Assembly (NCBI GenBank): GCA_937980205.1
Contig: CALJKW010000051.1
Location: forward strand, 1 to 64,000
Source: an uncultured Myxococcales bacterium
Lineage (GTDB): Bacteria > Myxococcota > Myxococcia > Myxococcales > Myxococcaceae
Length of the DNA: 64,000 nucleotides
Reading direction: 5' to 3'
Shown piece by piece: positions 52,201 to 58,935 of this stretch. Position 1 is the stretch's first letter, and each line of letters starts with the position of its first letter. Made by a program: the position numbers and the translations under genes. A model generated the notes under the pieces. The model saw nothing but the letters and a program-made list of their open reading frames with translations. It did not search any database and was not told the DNA's origin.

Positions 52201-52646
52201 ATGGACTTGTTCGAGGGCTGCAGCAGGAACTCGATCTGGACGCCGGCGGGGTCGGCTCCGCCCGCGATGGCGACCTTGCCGCGCAGCTTCGCCTCCGACG
52301 AGGTGCCTCCGAGCCAGGTGGGGGTGAGCGTGCCGAGGTCGGTGTCGCCGCCGCTCTTCACCTCGACGAACGGCACCAGCAGCGGCGCGAACCCGCCGAT
52401 GCGGCACTCGAGGTAGTAGCTGCCGACGGCGAGGTCGGCGAAGGCGAAGGCGCCGTTGGCGCCGGTGGTCGCGCTGAGCCGGGCGCCCTCGCGGCTGACC
52501 AGGGAGACGGTGAGGTTCTCGGCCGGCACCCGGCCCTGCGGGTCGATGGCTCCGTGCACTTTCCCGCGCAGCGGAGTCGGGGGGAGGTCGGTGTCGAACA
52601 CGCACGCCGCGACGGCCAGCGTCGCGCAGTAGACCAGACGTTTCAT
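46248..52646 (-). CDS. Giant surface lipoprotein with carboxypeptidase-regulatory and Ig-like repeats and a propeller
   Basis: 2132 residues from ATG 52646 (MKRLVYCATLAVAAC, a lipobox). Residues about 30-400 hold several carboxypeptidase-regulatory-like domains (GVTVTVEPSGLTTTTDANGN). About 400-1330 is a chain of Ig-like units each opening with D-x-x-P-P, as in LDSVPPAAPSIVL and LDRTPPTGTTF. From about 1360 on, repeats such as GDVAYLVGTNDLCLF and GIEVWDISRAMDDDPATLL resemble LVIVD propeller blades. The design fits an adhesin or matrix protein. GAGG lies upstream. Its start is 65 bases from that of the divergent kinase gene. Confidence 0.85.
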   Translation of the reverse strand: MKRLVYCATLAVAACVFDTDLPPTPLRGKVHGAIDPQGRVPAENLTVSLVSREGARLSATTGANGAFAFADLAVGSYYLECRIGGFAPLLVPFVEVKSGGDTDLGTLTPTWLGGTSSEAKLRGKVAIAGGADPAGVQIEFLLQPSNKSIALVTVGPSGDFLQALPPATYKLRGTHPLYITATSMDVTLAEAEERDLSAQPLLLELNPATVTGHVDRERDRLTPEPAAGVTVTVEPSGLTTTTDANGNFSLGGLPAGAATVRFSLAGFHDDGTHAVTLKPGMSAALPAVTLALDRGTITGRVEMADGRPALGTVASVTGLPYSAQVSPESDASKASFVIDRVPVGTWEVAALRQDYSRAARSNVVVRRGEAVDIGLLTLTALQGDFVIDDGDPSNTNGYTRARSVTLQLQGFTGAASYRASEEPSLGDAGFVAFTGPSQPFTLGASQGTHVVYAQYRDSNGTESPIFVSSIVLDSVPPAAPSIVLEGGASFTRIAQPLTATVTASETPAPGVDVVAGLKEIRLSEVTVTDGGVLAAVPVPYQRDVSFTRPSTADGPQTVYVQFFDHAGNWSAPVSDSVTIDTAAPSGTLSIPRGPKATVNGYTNELLTQLAATAAPEPNGGFVLIRTANSAAALQGAVLQPFASSIGWFLDPTGPDGDREVWWQLQDAAGNPSAPAAATIRLDRTPPTGTTFALVGASPTNQSTVTLTTAATDNFGLSPTQGLTVSEDAFFLSAGTVGPQALGASVMFPLSAGDGAKQLYARFRDGAGNESFASVRVDLDRQPPSGTFTLEGTLADGTLSQTTSATANVTLAVTSQGATLYALGNETLMTCPAPGAAYTALPSNGRISTMLTGAASPREVKLCLADAAGNVTGPLVRTMALDTMPPASCSVVVSGTRADGSPAPAGRTARAAVTVAVSGCSETPAEMVVTEGSVTCTAPGLPWVPFQASQPFVLIGADGMHTVRACVRDAARNVFAPPAATTDLDSTAPSGASVVLDNGAPWVNLQQYQARGSTFTASAAGTATGATEWSLSTTPTFTTWTSFPATSPRNFTFSGTGNQRIFAAFRDDLGNTTVANVTDDITFDISPPSVTGLSLNLVTSAPDPTFVPSGTVSLQVASAPPSDAAAMFPVQVPPATACSAATFTNPRAPSSDVLFITSGGEGLKRVCLAFADAAGNLSSPLQRDFTVDTIPPAAPEIVTPPTLNNLPNNSMFTVTTARPVVEANFLRYEKQGGQLSSWTTSSTVQATTAFDFNLVSNSGLQNVPNLLQLRAIDRAGNIGPQSQVTVTTDTQPPQPPTTSLLGVSNFTQSATVFWVDSSSSDVTRYLLDYGPSSGQYTGAYATEGVSPLVVPAGATQLTLHGLVDGTFTYAQMRAVDAAGNVSFPSSEVQLQPNVKSPTVVATIDVPNMGEIVRIIVAGDVAYLVGTNDLCLFTPQTHTVVAALDLSVLKSATQSGRLTLPLPTVPVLWQVSIAEPLPAATCGQYHAQDFVVDGAWGYLSTNDHVRFLYLGKRGTAPTVSAPLTLPWPVRTLALKGNTLFINGAGGMQALNVSKLYDDNASTLPALPADGLGAVTDLLSDAAPYSNFLTWGSVVVRNQLLRLPKNAADLTVWDITNPVRATPVTWTNMNLVATITSTLAVTSPVMVASGNLLYGLHGGRVSATKLNPLFAGMAPMTLQEGSGVTIDQLFAQGPVSVRGRDILTAEDPGNSNYFYWVDATSAGTFPSGTMALASKYFVDPVHRMRSVAQYGNYAITGGRRGRVHFFELSTPRALRLSQTVAATTNRVIVDGAFAYGSGGTVVDLQAGAGMVHRSPEAETSGFFCDYFDVAKVGDLLVSTKTSAASLRVVDTSDAVDRDPATLMQLHPTPNDVLGDIALPGVTRVMSIELWGRLLAVTELRADGIWLEVFDASRLRDSDTGLLNPMTDTRGALRLTTYTGPNPGTDLQISHGRAFVTIWDGCCGGPGDPTPSLFAVDLRGLVDDEATTTGLLLQGSLAITSPRDLAISGNRAYVTRDAMGIEVWDISRAMDDDPATLLNATMPLGQFFVSGSGGSPRTLTVAGTMVYATNNSGTSTDARTYAVDFSNVASPRIVSQADISAGGANCGGVSVQGGIALTGSKLYLGGYQVFHELELE

Positions 52647-52711
52647 GTGGGGCAGCCCTCTTTGAACTTGGAGCGTACAGCGAAGCGCTTGAGATAGGGT
52701 GCCGGGCTCCG

Positions 52712-53761
52712 TTGCGCGCCCCACTCACGGAAGCCGAGCTCGATTCCCGCCTCAAGGTCCTGGGCCTGGAGCGCGATGATTCGGAGAAGGCGCCTCCCCC
52801 CTCGAAGAACCGCACCGTCGTGTGCCGCAAGGGGCGCAAGAAGATGCTGGTGAAGGTGGCCGAGGGGCCCGGCAACGTCGGAGTCCTGCGCGAGGGCTCG
52901 GTGCTCGAGCGCGTGCAGCAGCTGGCAGAGGCGCGCGGCTCGCCGCTCTTGGTGCCCCACGTGTTCGCGTTCGACCCGGCTGGCGGGCTGCTCGCGCTCG
53001 AGTGGCTGTCGCAGGCCGAGACGCTGCACCACTACCACCGGCGCACCGGCGAGTACCCGAAGCCGGTGGCGCGGCAGGTGGGCCTGGGGCTCGGGTATCT
53101 GCACCGCATGAGCCGCGAGTCGCCGAGCCGCTACGCGCTCGCCGAGGCGTTCCGTGACGAGTCGGATCTGCTCGAGTGCTTCCTGCGCATGCGGCCCGAC
53201 TTCTACGCGCGGCTCTCGCAGGTCGGCATCGACCTGTTCGCCTCGGTGCAGCAGGACGCGGCGGCGATGGCGGGGCTGCAGGCGCTCTCCGAGGCGCAGG
53301 CGGCGCACACGACGTCCGGCTCGCTGCTGCACGGAGACCTGCGGCAGGCGAACCTGGTGCGCGTCGGCCGCGCGAAGCTGGCTCCGGTGGTGTTCCTCGA
53401 CTGGGAGCTGTCGCTGTGGGGCGACCCGGCCCGGGACCTGGGCTCGCTCATCTGCGACTACGTGCTGTGCTGGCTCGCGCCCGAGCACCGCACCGAGGTG
53501 CTCTCGCGCGTGCAGCTCGCGTCGTTCTGCCGCGCGCTCCTGCTCGGCTACCGCGAGGCGCGCGAGCCGACCTTCCAACTCGACGGGCACTTTCAGGAGC
53601 GCGTCGTGCGCTGGGTCGGCGCGGCGATGCTGATCTCGGTGTACGGCATCTCGCACTACGAGCAGGTGCTCGACGCGCGCGCGCTGTCGGTGGCGCGGCA
53701 CGCGCTCGACATGCTGGGGGCGCCCAGCAGGTGGCCGCAGAGCTTGTGGGGGGCACAGTGA
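52712..53761 (+). CDS. APH-type phosphotransferase, probable partner of the HopA1-like lyase
   Basis: 349 residues from TTG 52712. The kinase-like core is visible: VCRKGRKKMLVKVAEG with a nucleotide-binding Lys, then LLHGDLRQANLVRV (catalytic loop, HGD..N) and VVFLDWELSLWGDPARDL (metal-binding Asp). Aminoglycoside-phosphotransferase relatives act on small molecules, but next to a HopA1-like gene such kinases phosphorylate Ser/Thr of peptides, as in thioviridamide (TvaC/TvaD) and lexapeptide (LxmK/LxmY) pathways. The two genes are 55 bases apart on one strand. Confidence 0.75.
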   Translation: MRAPLTEAELDSRLKVLGLERDDSEKAPPPSKNRTVVCRKGRKKMLVKVAEGPGNVGVLREGSVLERVQQLAEARGSPLLVPHVFAFDPAGGLLALEWLSQAETLHHYHRRTGEYPKPVARQVGLGLGYLHRMSRESPSRYALAEAFRDESDLLECFLRMRPDFYARLSQVGIDLFASVQQDAAAMAGLQALSEAQAAHTTSGSLLHGDLRQANLVRVGRAKLAPVVFLDWELSLWGDPARDLGSLICDYVLCWLAPEHRTEVLSRVQLASFCRALLLGYREAREPTFQLDGHFQERVVRWVGAAMLISVYGISHYEQVLDARALSVARHALDMLGAPSRWPQSLWGAQ

Positions 53762-53779
53762 GGGCGCGCACGCCAACTG

Positions 53780-53807
53780 CCGGGTTCGGGTTCGGGTTCG
53801 GGTTCGG
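53780..53807 (+). repeat. GGTTCG tandem repeat, single arm
   Basis: Four to five GGTTCG units without the complementary arm, preceded by CAACTGCCGGGT as at 38409. It lies between the kinase and HopA1-like genes, right before the ribosome site GAGGGCG of the latter. Confidence 0.7.
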
Positions 53808-53816
53808 AGGGCGACG

Positions 53817-54707
53817 ATGAGCCCGGGCGTCGACGAAGCCCTCTCCGAGCTGTCGAGGCGCGTGCACCTCACGCCGGGCGGCCTGCGCTTCGATCACGAA
53901 GAGCTCGCGCAGGACAAGGCGGTGCAGCTGCTCTCCGAGCGCGTGCACAACGCGTTCTTCTGCCGCCGCCTCGGTGCGGCTCCGGCGCTGCCGCGCGCCT
54001 CCGGAGACGGCGGCCTCGTCGCGCACCTCGCCTCGGCGACCCGCGGCGCCGCCGGCTGGGAGCCGTCGTGGCGCGTGGTGAAGGCGGGCCCGGGCTGGGC
54101 GTTCGTCTCCGACGGGCGCCTGTGCCTCTTCCTCGACGAGCCCGGCTACTTCTCCCCGCCCGAGGCGCGCGTCGGAGACCCGGTCGTGGTCCGCGTGCCC
54201 CGCGCCCGCGAGAACCTCACCCCGTACCGCTTCACGCTGTTCGGCGGTGCGGGCCCGGCGCCGACCAACGAGCAGTACGTGAAGCTCTTCCTCCCGCTGA
54301 CCCTCGAGGGCACGGCGCCGCTGGTCGAGCTGCTCGCGTCGCGCCACTGCGACCGCCTCGCCTTCACGCTGTACATCTCGAACAGCCCCGACGACTTCGA
54401 GCGCGTCGACGCCGCCGTCGTCGACCTCGCCCGCCGCGACGAGGAAGCGCTGCAGCGGCTCATCATCGACTTCGTCCGCGTGCACCGCGGCGCCGCGCGC
54501 ACCGGGGCTCCGCTCTTCGCCCGCTCGGTGCAGGCGGGGCTCGCGCGCGCCGATGCGTCGGGCCCCCACGACGCAGGAGACGGCTTCGGCAAGCGCCGCT
54601 GCCGCTGGCTCGCCGAAGAGGTCTGGGCTGCGCTGCAGGCCGGAGAGAAGAGCCCGCAGGCGTGGAAGGCGCGGCTCACCGCCTCGCTGAGCGGCCCGGG
54701 ACGGTAG
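53817..54707 (+). CDS. HopA1-like (type III effector family) protein, probable phospho-Ser/Thr lyase
   Basis: 296 residues from ATG 53817. The family pattern is clear from about residue 145: VKLFLPLTLEGTAPLVELLASRHCDRLAFTLYIS, then DDFERVDAAVVDL, then GAPLFARSVQAGLARAD and FGKRRCRWLAEEVW. HopA1 was named from a Pseudomonas effector; relatives remove phosphate from kinase-modified Ser/Thr to leave dehydroalanine or dehydrobutyrine in class V lanthipeptides and thioamitides. No precursor peptide, cyclase, YcaO or exporter gene is next to the pair. Membrane segments are absent. Confidence 0.72.
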   Translation: MSPGVDEALSELSRRVHLTPGGLRFDHEELAQDKAVQLLSERVHNAFFCRRLGAAPALPRASGDGGLVAHLASATRGAAGWEPSWRVVKAGPGWAFVSDGRLCLFLDEPGYFSPPEARVGDPVVVRVPRARENLTPYRFTLFGGAGPAPTNEQYVKLFLPLTLEGTAPLVELLASRHCDRLAFTLYISNSPDDFERVDAAVVDLARRDEEALQRLIIDFVRVHRGAARTGAPLFARSVQAGLARADASGPHDAGDGFGKRRCRWLAEEVWAALQAGEKSPQAWKARLTASLSGPGR

Positions 54708-54713
54708 CTGCGG

Positions 54714-56048
54714 TCACAGCCCCCACTGCTTCAGCGGCAGCGCGCGCTGCCTCAGCCACCGCTCCTTCAGCCGCGCCCAGCCCTCGACGACGAGCGGCAC
54801 GGCGAACCTCAGGCCCACGAGCACGCAGAGCGCGTCGTGCATCTTCTCGTCCGTGCTCACCGGCAGCGCCTGCACCCACGGGTAGAAGAGCGTGCTGAAG
54901 TCGATGACGAACGTGCACAGCGCGCCGTCTGCCAGGCCGCACTGCGGAACCCGCTCCATCTTGAAGTAGTGGAAGCTCATGCACGCGATCGAGACCCAGA
55001 CGCTGAACGCCAGCACGGTGAGCGTGATGAACGGCGACAGCTTCTCCTCGCGGCGGAAGACGATGAAGTGCGCGAGCAGCCACGCGGCCGGGAAGACAGC
55101 GAAGAGCAGGAAGCGCGGGCCCTGGTACGCGGCGCCGTGCCACGACCACCACTTCGCGTAGACCACCACGAGGCCGACCGTGAAGATGAGCCACGCGGCG
55201 AGCGTGCCGTCGACGGCGGTGCGCACGCGCCGCTTCGCGAACGACAGCCACAGCCCCGGCACGAACCAGGCGATGCCGCGGCCGAACGAGAACAGCAGCG
55301 CGAGCAGGCCGAACAAGAGCGGGTAGCTGAAGCCCGGCTTCCCGGTGAACGGCAGCACTCCGCCTGCGCCGGCGCCGCTGCCGACGTAGTCCGTCGCGAG
55401 GGCGTCTCCGCGGCGGACGAGGTTCTCGAGCAGCACGAAGCCGGCGGTGGCGCCGACGGCGATGAGGGGCAAGAGGCGCCGGTCACGCCACGCGAGCCAC
55501 AGCGCGACGAGCCCCATCGGCACCACACACGCCGGCGAGTTCGCGCAGCCCAAGCCCACGAGCAGCCAGCCCCAGCGCGTCTTCGGCAGCAGCGCGAGGC
55601 CGATGGCGACCGTGACCGCGGTGAACATCTCTCCGTAGAAGAGGATGGTGTGGAACGGCAGCATCGACGCGGCGATGAGCAGCAGCGCGAAGGCGCGGAC
55701 CTGCGCGCGGTCGGCTTCGTTCCTCCACAGGCGCGCGAGCACGACGACGCCGATGGTGAACAGCAGCAGGTTGTACCGCTCGGTGAACCAGTGCGTCGGC
55801 GTCTTGAACAGCACGTCGAGCAGGTAGAGCGGCAGCGCGAACATCGGCCCCACGTACGAGTACTGGAAGCTCGAGATGCTCGGCTTCGACTGCACGAGCA
55901 GCTGCAGGTACTGGAACCGGAACGCGCCGTCGCCCCAGAGCCCTTTGGGCACCTGCGTCGCGTGGATGAGGATGCCGGCCGCGAAGAGCGTCCACTCGGT
56001 GATGGCAAGCCAGCGGCCGCGGCGAGGACTCATGTGCGGGATGCGCAC
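54714..56048 (-). CDS. Polytopic membrane protein, GT-C-like
   Basis: 444 residues from GTG 56048 (ATG 56033 is also possible). About ten membrane spans. KGLWGDGAFRFQYLQLL in the first periplasmic loop carries an Asp-containing motif like those of GT-C glycosyltransferases using lipid-linked sugars, and YAKWWSWHGAAYQGPRFLL is a second polar loop. That suggests sugar or lipid transfer to an envelope acceptor, with low certainty. It starts three bases after the parE stop but is unlikely to be functionally linked. Converges with the HopA1-like gene, with six bases between. Confidence 0.65.
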   Translation of the reverse strand: MRIPHMSPRRGRWLAITEWTLFAAGILIHATQVPKGLWGDGAFRFQYLQLLVQSKPSISSFQYSYVGPMFALPLYLLDVLFKTPTHWFTERYNLLLFTIGVVVLARLWRNEADRAQVRAFALLLIAASMLPFHTILFYGEMFTAVTVAIGLALLPKTRWGWLLVGLGCANSPACVVPMGLVALWLAWRDRRLLPLIAVGATAGFVLLENLVRRGDALATDYVGSGAGAGGVLPFTGKPGFSYPLLFGLLALLFSFGRGIAWFVPGLWLSFAKRRVRTAVDGTLAAWLIFTVGLVVVYAKWWSWHGAAYQGPRFLLFAVFPAAWLLAHFIVFRREEKLSPFITLTVLAFSVWVSIACMSFHYFKMERVPQCGLADGALCTFVIDFSTLFYPWVQALPVSTDEKMHDALCVLVGLRFAVPLVVEGWARLKERWLRQRALPLKQWGL

Positions 56049-56051
56049 GTA

Positions 56052-56339
56052 TCAGAGATGGCGCTCGGGCAGCATGCGCTCGTGAAGGATGCGGATCACG
56101 TCCAGCGTCTTCGCGCCGACTCGATAAAAGATCACGTGCCGGCCTTCACGCGCCCGCCAGTAGCCCGGCCGGATGTCATCTGAGCGAATGCCTGCCGTCG
56201 GGTGGCGTGCCAGCGCCCTCAACTTCGAGTCGATGAGCCACAGGTACTTCCGCGCTTGTTCTTCGCCCCACCGCTCGACCGTGAAGTGCGCAATGTCGAG
56301 CAGGTCTTCGCGTGCTTTGCGGCTTACGCGAAGGCGCAC
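56052..56339 (-). CDS. parE: ParE/RelE-family toxin
   Basis: 95 residues from GTG 56339, one base after the antitoxin stop. VRLRVSRKAREDLLDIAHFTVERWGEEQA is the usual N-terminal half, then IRSDDIRPGYWRAREGRHVIFYRV and ILHERMLPERHL. The conserved basic and aromatic residues and the short C-terminus are typical of ParE toxins that act on gyrase. It is paired with the ParD-type gene directly upstream. Confidence 0.88.
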   Translation of the reverse strand: MRLRVSRKAREDLLDIAHFTVERWGEEQARKYLWLIDSKLRALARHPTAGIRSDDIRPGYWRAREGRHVIFYRVGAKTLDVIRILHERMLPERHL

Positions 56340-56340
56340 G

Positions 56341-56595
56341 TCACGACGCCTTCGAGCGCCGCCTACCGGTCGCGGTACGGATGACATCGTCCATCGAGAA
56401 GGACTCGACGAAGCCGCTCTTTTCCCCGCGCTCCAGGGCAGCTCGGATGCTGGCAAGCCGTGCTTCGTCCTCCTCGAGGAGGCGTAGCCCCGCGCGGACG
56501 ACTTCGCTCGCGGTTCCGAAGCGGCCGGCGGACACCTGCTTCTTGATGAACCTGTCGAAGTGGCGGCCCAGGCTGATGCTCGTGTTCTTTGCCAT
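56341..56595 (-). CDS. parD: ParD-family antitoxin
   Basis: 84 residues from ATG 56595; ATG 56604 in frame would add three. MAKNTSISLGRHFDRFIKKQVSAGRFG and SASEVV-type text (TASEVVRAGLRLLEEDE) match the CC2985 branch of ParD, a ribbon-helix-helix DNA-binding domain with a helical toxin-binding tail. It neutralises ParE and represses the operon. Confidence 0.9.
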   Translation of the reverse strand: MAKNTSISLGRHFDRFIKKQVSAGRFGTASEVVRAGLRLLEEDEARLASIRAALERGEKSGFVESFSMDDVIRTATGRRRSKAS

Positions 56596-56607
56596 CGCTA
56601 CCATCTA

Positions 56608-56636
56608 TTGGTATCGCGCAGGAAACTCGACGTCAA
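56608..56636 (-). promoter_or_regulatory. Possible parDE promoter
   Basis: On the minus strand, TTGACG, 17 bases, TACCAA, ending 13 bases before the parD ATG. The -35 box is good, the -10 weak. ParD could bind here for autorepression. Confidence 0.35.
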
Positions 56637-56650
56637 ACGAGTGAACCGTC

Positions 56651-57709
56651 ATGTACGGCACGGCGATCGCAGCACTCTTCATGCTCTCGAGCGCGGCGCC
56701 GTGTCCCGACGTCTCGCGCGTCGACGACGCGCTGTCCCGCTCGGCGCCGCAGGCCGTTCGCGCGCGGCACCGGTGGACGGTCGCCGTCTCCGACGCCGGC
56801 ATGAAGGTCACGCTGCTCGACCTCGAGGGCCGCGTCGTGCGCGAGCGCATCGTGCCTGCGCCCGCCACCTGCGCCGAGCGCGAGACCGTCGCGGCCGCCG
56901 TGCTCGCCGCGTGGATGGTGGCGACGCCGGCCGCTCCCGAGCCGCCTGCCCCGGTCGTGGCGAAGCCGGCTCCACCGCCGCCGCCTCCGGCGACGAAGCC
57001 GCGCGCGCCCGAGTCGCAACCGCCGCCGCCCACGACGCCGGACATCCCGCGCGCCGTCGAGCCGCCGCCGCCGGCCGAAGAGCCGCTCAAGGCCGCGCCG
57101 GACGAGACGGCGCCGCCGCCTCCTCCTCCGCCGAACGTGTTCGCCGAGCCGCCGCTGCCGCCGCCCGAGCCCAACGCGCTGCGAATCGAGGTCGGCCTCG
57201 ACGCCCGCGCGCAGCTCGCCGGGCCGCTCGCGCCCGGCGTCGGCCTGATGCTCTCGCTCGGCGACCGCTTCGGCGGCTTCCTCGAGGCCTCGACGGCGGT
57301 GGCGCGCACCATCCCGCTGGCTCCGGGCCAGGTGCGTTGGTTCCGCGTCGCGGTCGGGCTCGGTGTCCGGTACCGCTTCGACCTGCGCGAGCTGTACGTC
57401 GAGCCGGCCGTCTCGGTCGAAGGGGCCCTCGTCCGCGCCGAAGGCCAGGGCTTCAACCGACAGAATTCCGTGGCCTACGGCCCGGACTTCTCGGCCTGTG
57501 CCGCGCTGCGTGCCGGCCGCTATTTCGGCGACCACGTGGGCGCCTATGTCGGTGCGCGGGGTTGCGCGTGGCCCCTGGACAACCGGGTCGGCGCAACCGG
57601 CGTCAACGAGCGGGTTCCGCTGCCCAAGTACGAGCTCGCCGCGGTCCTCGGGGTGAGCTTCGGCTTTGCAGTGAAAGGTTCTGGAGGGTCAGGGCCCTCA
57701 GAAAAATGA
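56651..57709 (+). CDS. Exported protein with Pro-rich linker and outer-membrane-barrel-like domain
   Basis: 352 residues. Signal peptide MYGTAIAALFMLSSAAP, then a small N-terminal domain, a linker of Pro/Ala/Glu (about 95-175) and a C-terminal half of alternating strands (LRIEVGLDARAQL, GVGLMLSLGDRFGGFLEAST, VAVGLGVRYRFDLRELYVEPAVSVEG) that looks like an eight-stranded barrel. The linker could span the periplasm or peptidoglycan. It overlaps the sigma factor gene as ATGA. Confidence 0.7.
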   Translation: MYGTAIAALFMLSSAAPCPDVSRVDDALSRSAPQAVRARHRWTVAVSDAGMKVTLLDLEGRVVRERIVPAPATCAERETVAAAVLAAWMVATPAAPEPPAPVVAKPAPPPPPPATKPRAPESQPPPPTTPDIPRAVEPPPPAEEPLKAAPDETAPPPPPPPNVFAEPPLPPPEPNALRIEVGLDARAQLAGPLAPGVGLMLSLGDRFGGFLEASTAVARTIPLAPGQVRWFRVAVGLGVRYRFDLRELYVEPAVSVEGALVRAEGQGFNRQNSVAYGPDFSACAALRAGRYFGDHVGAYVGARGCAWPLDNRVGATGVNERVPLPKYELAAVLGVSFGFAVKGSGGSGPSEK

Positions 57710-58269
57710 GAGTGCTCTCGCACGCCAGCCCCGTCGCCGAGGCCGTCGACGCCACCGAGGCGCCGTCGTTCGAAGCGGTGTACCGCGAGCACGTGATGAC
57801 GGTGGCGCGCTGGGTCGCGCGACTCGGAGGCCCTTTGCTCGACGCAGAAGACGTGACCCACGACGTGTTCTTGAAGGTGCAGCGCGAGCTGCCCCGCTTC
57901 CGCCAGGACTGTGCGCTCACCACCTGGCTCTTCGCGCTCACCGCGAACACCGTCCGCACCCGCCGCCGCACCGAGAAGTTCCGCCGCTTCTTCCGCCGCT
58001 CGAGCGACGACGGCCTCGACGTCGCCGACGAGCAGCCGCTCGCGCCGCAGGTGCTCGAGCAGCGCGACGCCGAGCGGGAGCTGTACCGCGTGCTCGACCA
58101 GCTCTCCGAGCGCGACCGGCAGGTGCTGGTGTTGTTCGAGCTCGAAGGCCGCAGCGGCCGCGAGGTCGCCGAGCTGTTGCAGGTGAAGCTCGACGCGGTC
58201 TGGGTGCTCAGGCACCGCGCGCGGCAGCGCTTCGCCGCGGCGATGAAGGAGGCCGGCCATGACTGCTGA
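57706..58269 (+). CDS. ECF-type RNA polymerase sigma factor
   Basis: 187 residues. Region 2 is FEAVYREHVMTVARWVARLGGPLLDAEDVTHDVFLKV...RFRQDCALTTWLFALTANTVR, and region 4 is LSERDRQVLVLFELEGRSGREVAELLQVKLDAVWVLRHRAR. Region 3 is absent, as expected for the extracytoplasmic-function group. It would direct RNA polymerase to a small regulon controlled by envelope signals. The downstream gene, overlapping by 11 bases, is the likely anti-sigma factor. Confidence 0.92.
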   Translation: MRVLSHASPVAEAVDATEAPSFEAVYREHVMTVARWVARLGGPLLDAEDVTHDVFLKVQRELPRFRQDCALTTWLFALTANTVRTRRRTEKFRRFFRRSSDDGLDVADEQPLAPQVLEQRDAERELYRVLDQLSERDRQVLVLFELEGRSGREVAELLQVKLDAVWVLRHRARQRFAAAMKEAGHDC

Positions 58270-58912
58270 TCAGGACGAGCAGCTCGAGGCCATGTTCCAA
58301 GCGGGCGACCCGGCGGCTCGTTTGCCCGAGTACCTGCCGCAGCGGGTCGCCGCGCGGCTCGAGGCCCGCCGCGCGCCGCGGCTCGGCTGGGCGCGCTGGG
58401 CCGTCGTCGGCGTCACGCTCGTCTCCAGCGCGGGCCTCGGCGCCGCCGCGGTCTGGGTGAGCAACGAGGTCCGCAAGGCGTCGGTGGCGCCTGTCGCCGT
58501 GCCGCTGGCAGCGCCGGCGCCGGCCGTGAAGCGCGCGCCGGATCCGCTCGCCGAGGAGGCCGCGCTCGTGCAGGCCTCGCTCGAGGCGGTGCAGCGCGGT
58601 GATTTTGAGACCGCGCTCTCGAAGCTCGACGAGCGCGAGCGCCGCTTCCCGTCTGGCCTGCTCGGCTCGGAGGCCGCGGTCGCGCGCATCAAGGCGCTGC
58701 TCGTCGCCCACCGAGAAGACGAAGCGCTCGAGCGCTTCGCCGCGCTCGAGGCATCGGACGTCACGGGGCCGCTGCGCTTCACCTGGGCAGACGTGCTCGT
58801 GAAGCGCGGCCGCTGCGCGGAAGCCGCGGCGGTGCTCGCTCCGCTGGAGGATTCAGAGGTCGCGCGGTCGCTGAAAGGTTCCTGCGTCTCGAGGCCCCAA
58901 AGCAGCAAATAG
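58259..58912 (+). CDS. Membrane-anchored probable anti-sigma factor with TPR-like tail
   Basis: 217 residues. An N-terminal cytoplasmic part of about 45 residues (EQLEAMFQAGDPAARLPEYLPQRVAARLEARR), one membrane span (WAVVGVTLVSSAGLGAAAVWV, about 48-68) and a periplasmic helical part (about 95-205: LVQASLEAVQRGDFETALSKL, ARIKALLVAHREDEALERFAAL). The arrangement and the 11-base overlap with the sigma gene point to an anti-sigma, although no zinc HxxxCxxC motif is present. Confidence 0.7.
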   Translation: MTADQDEQLEAMFQAGDPAARLPEYLPQRVAARLEARRAPRLGWARWAVVGVTLVSSAGLGAAAVWVSNEVRKASVAPVAVPLAAPAPAVKRAPDPLAEEAALVQASLEAVQRGDFETALSKLDERERRFPSGLLGSEAAVARIKALLVAHREDEALERFAALEASDVTGPLRFTWADVLVKRGRCAEAAAVLAPLEDSEVARSLKGSCVSRPQSSK

Positions 58913-58935
58913 GCCGAAGAGAGAGACCAGGGACG

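Noticed and set aside
46266..52697. 2143-codon open frame opposite the giant lipoprotein gene
   Set aside because: Same reason; the minus-strand frame has a lipobox, Ig-like repeats and a sensible start.
53780..53807. GGTTCG run as telomere-like or CRISPR sequence
   Set aside because: Too short, single site, placed between two genes of one strand; better seen as a member of the hexamer hairpin family.
56052..56595. parDE as the vehicle or marker of a plasmid or integron
   Set aside because: No attC-like site, integrase or replication gene is close, and G+C is only slightly lower; an ordinary chromosomal toxin-antitoxin pair.
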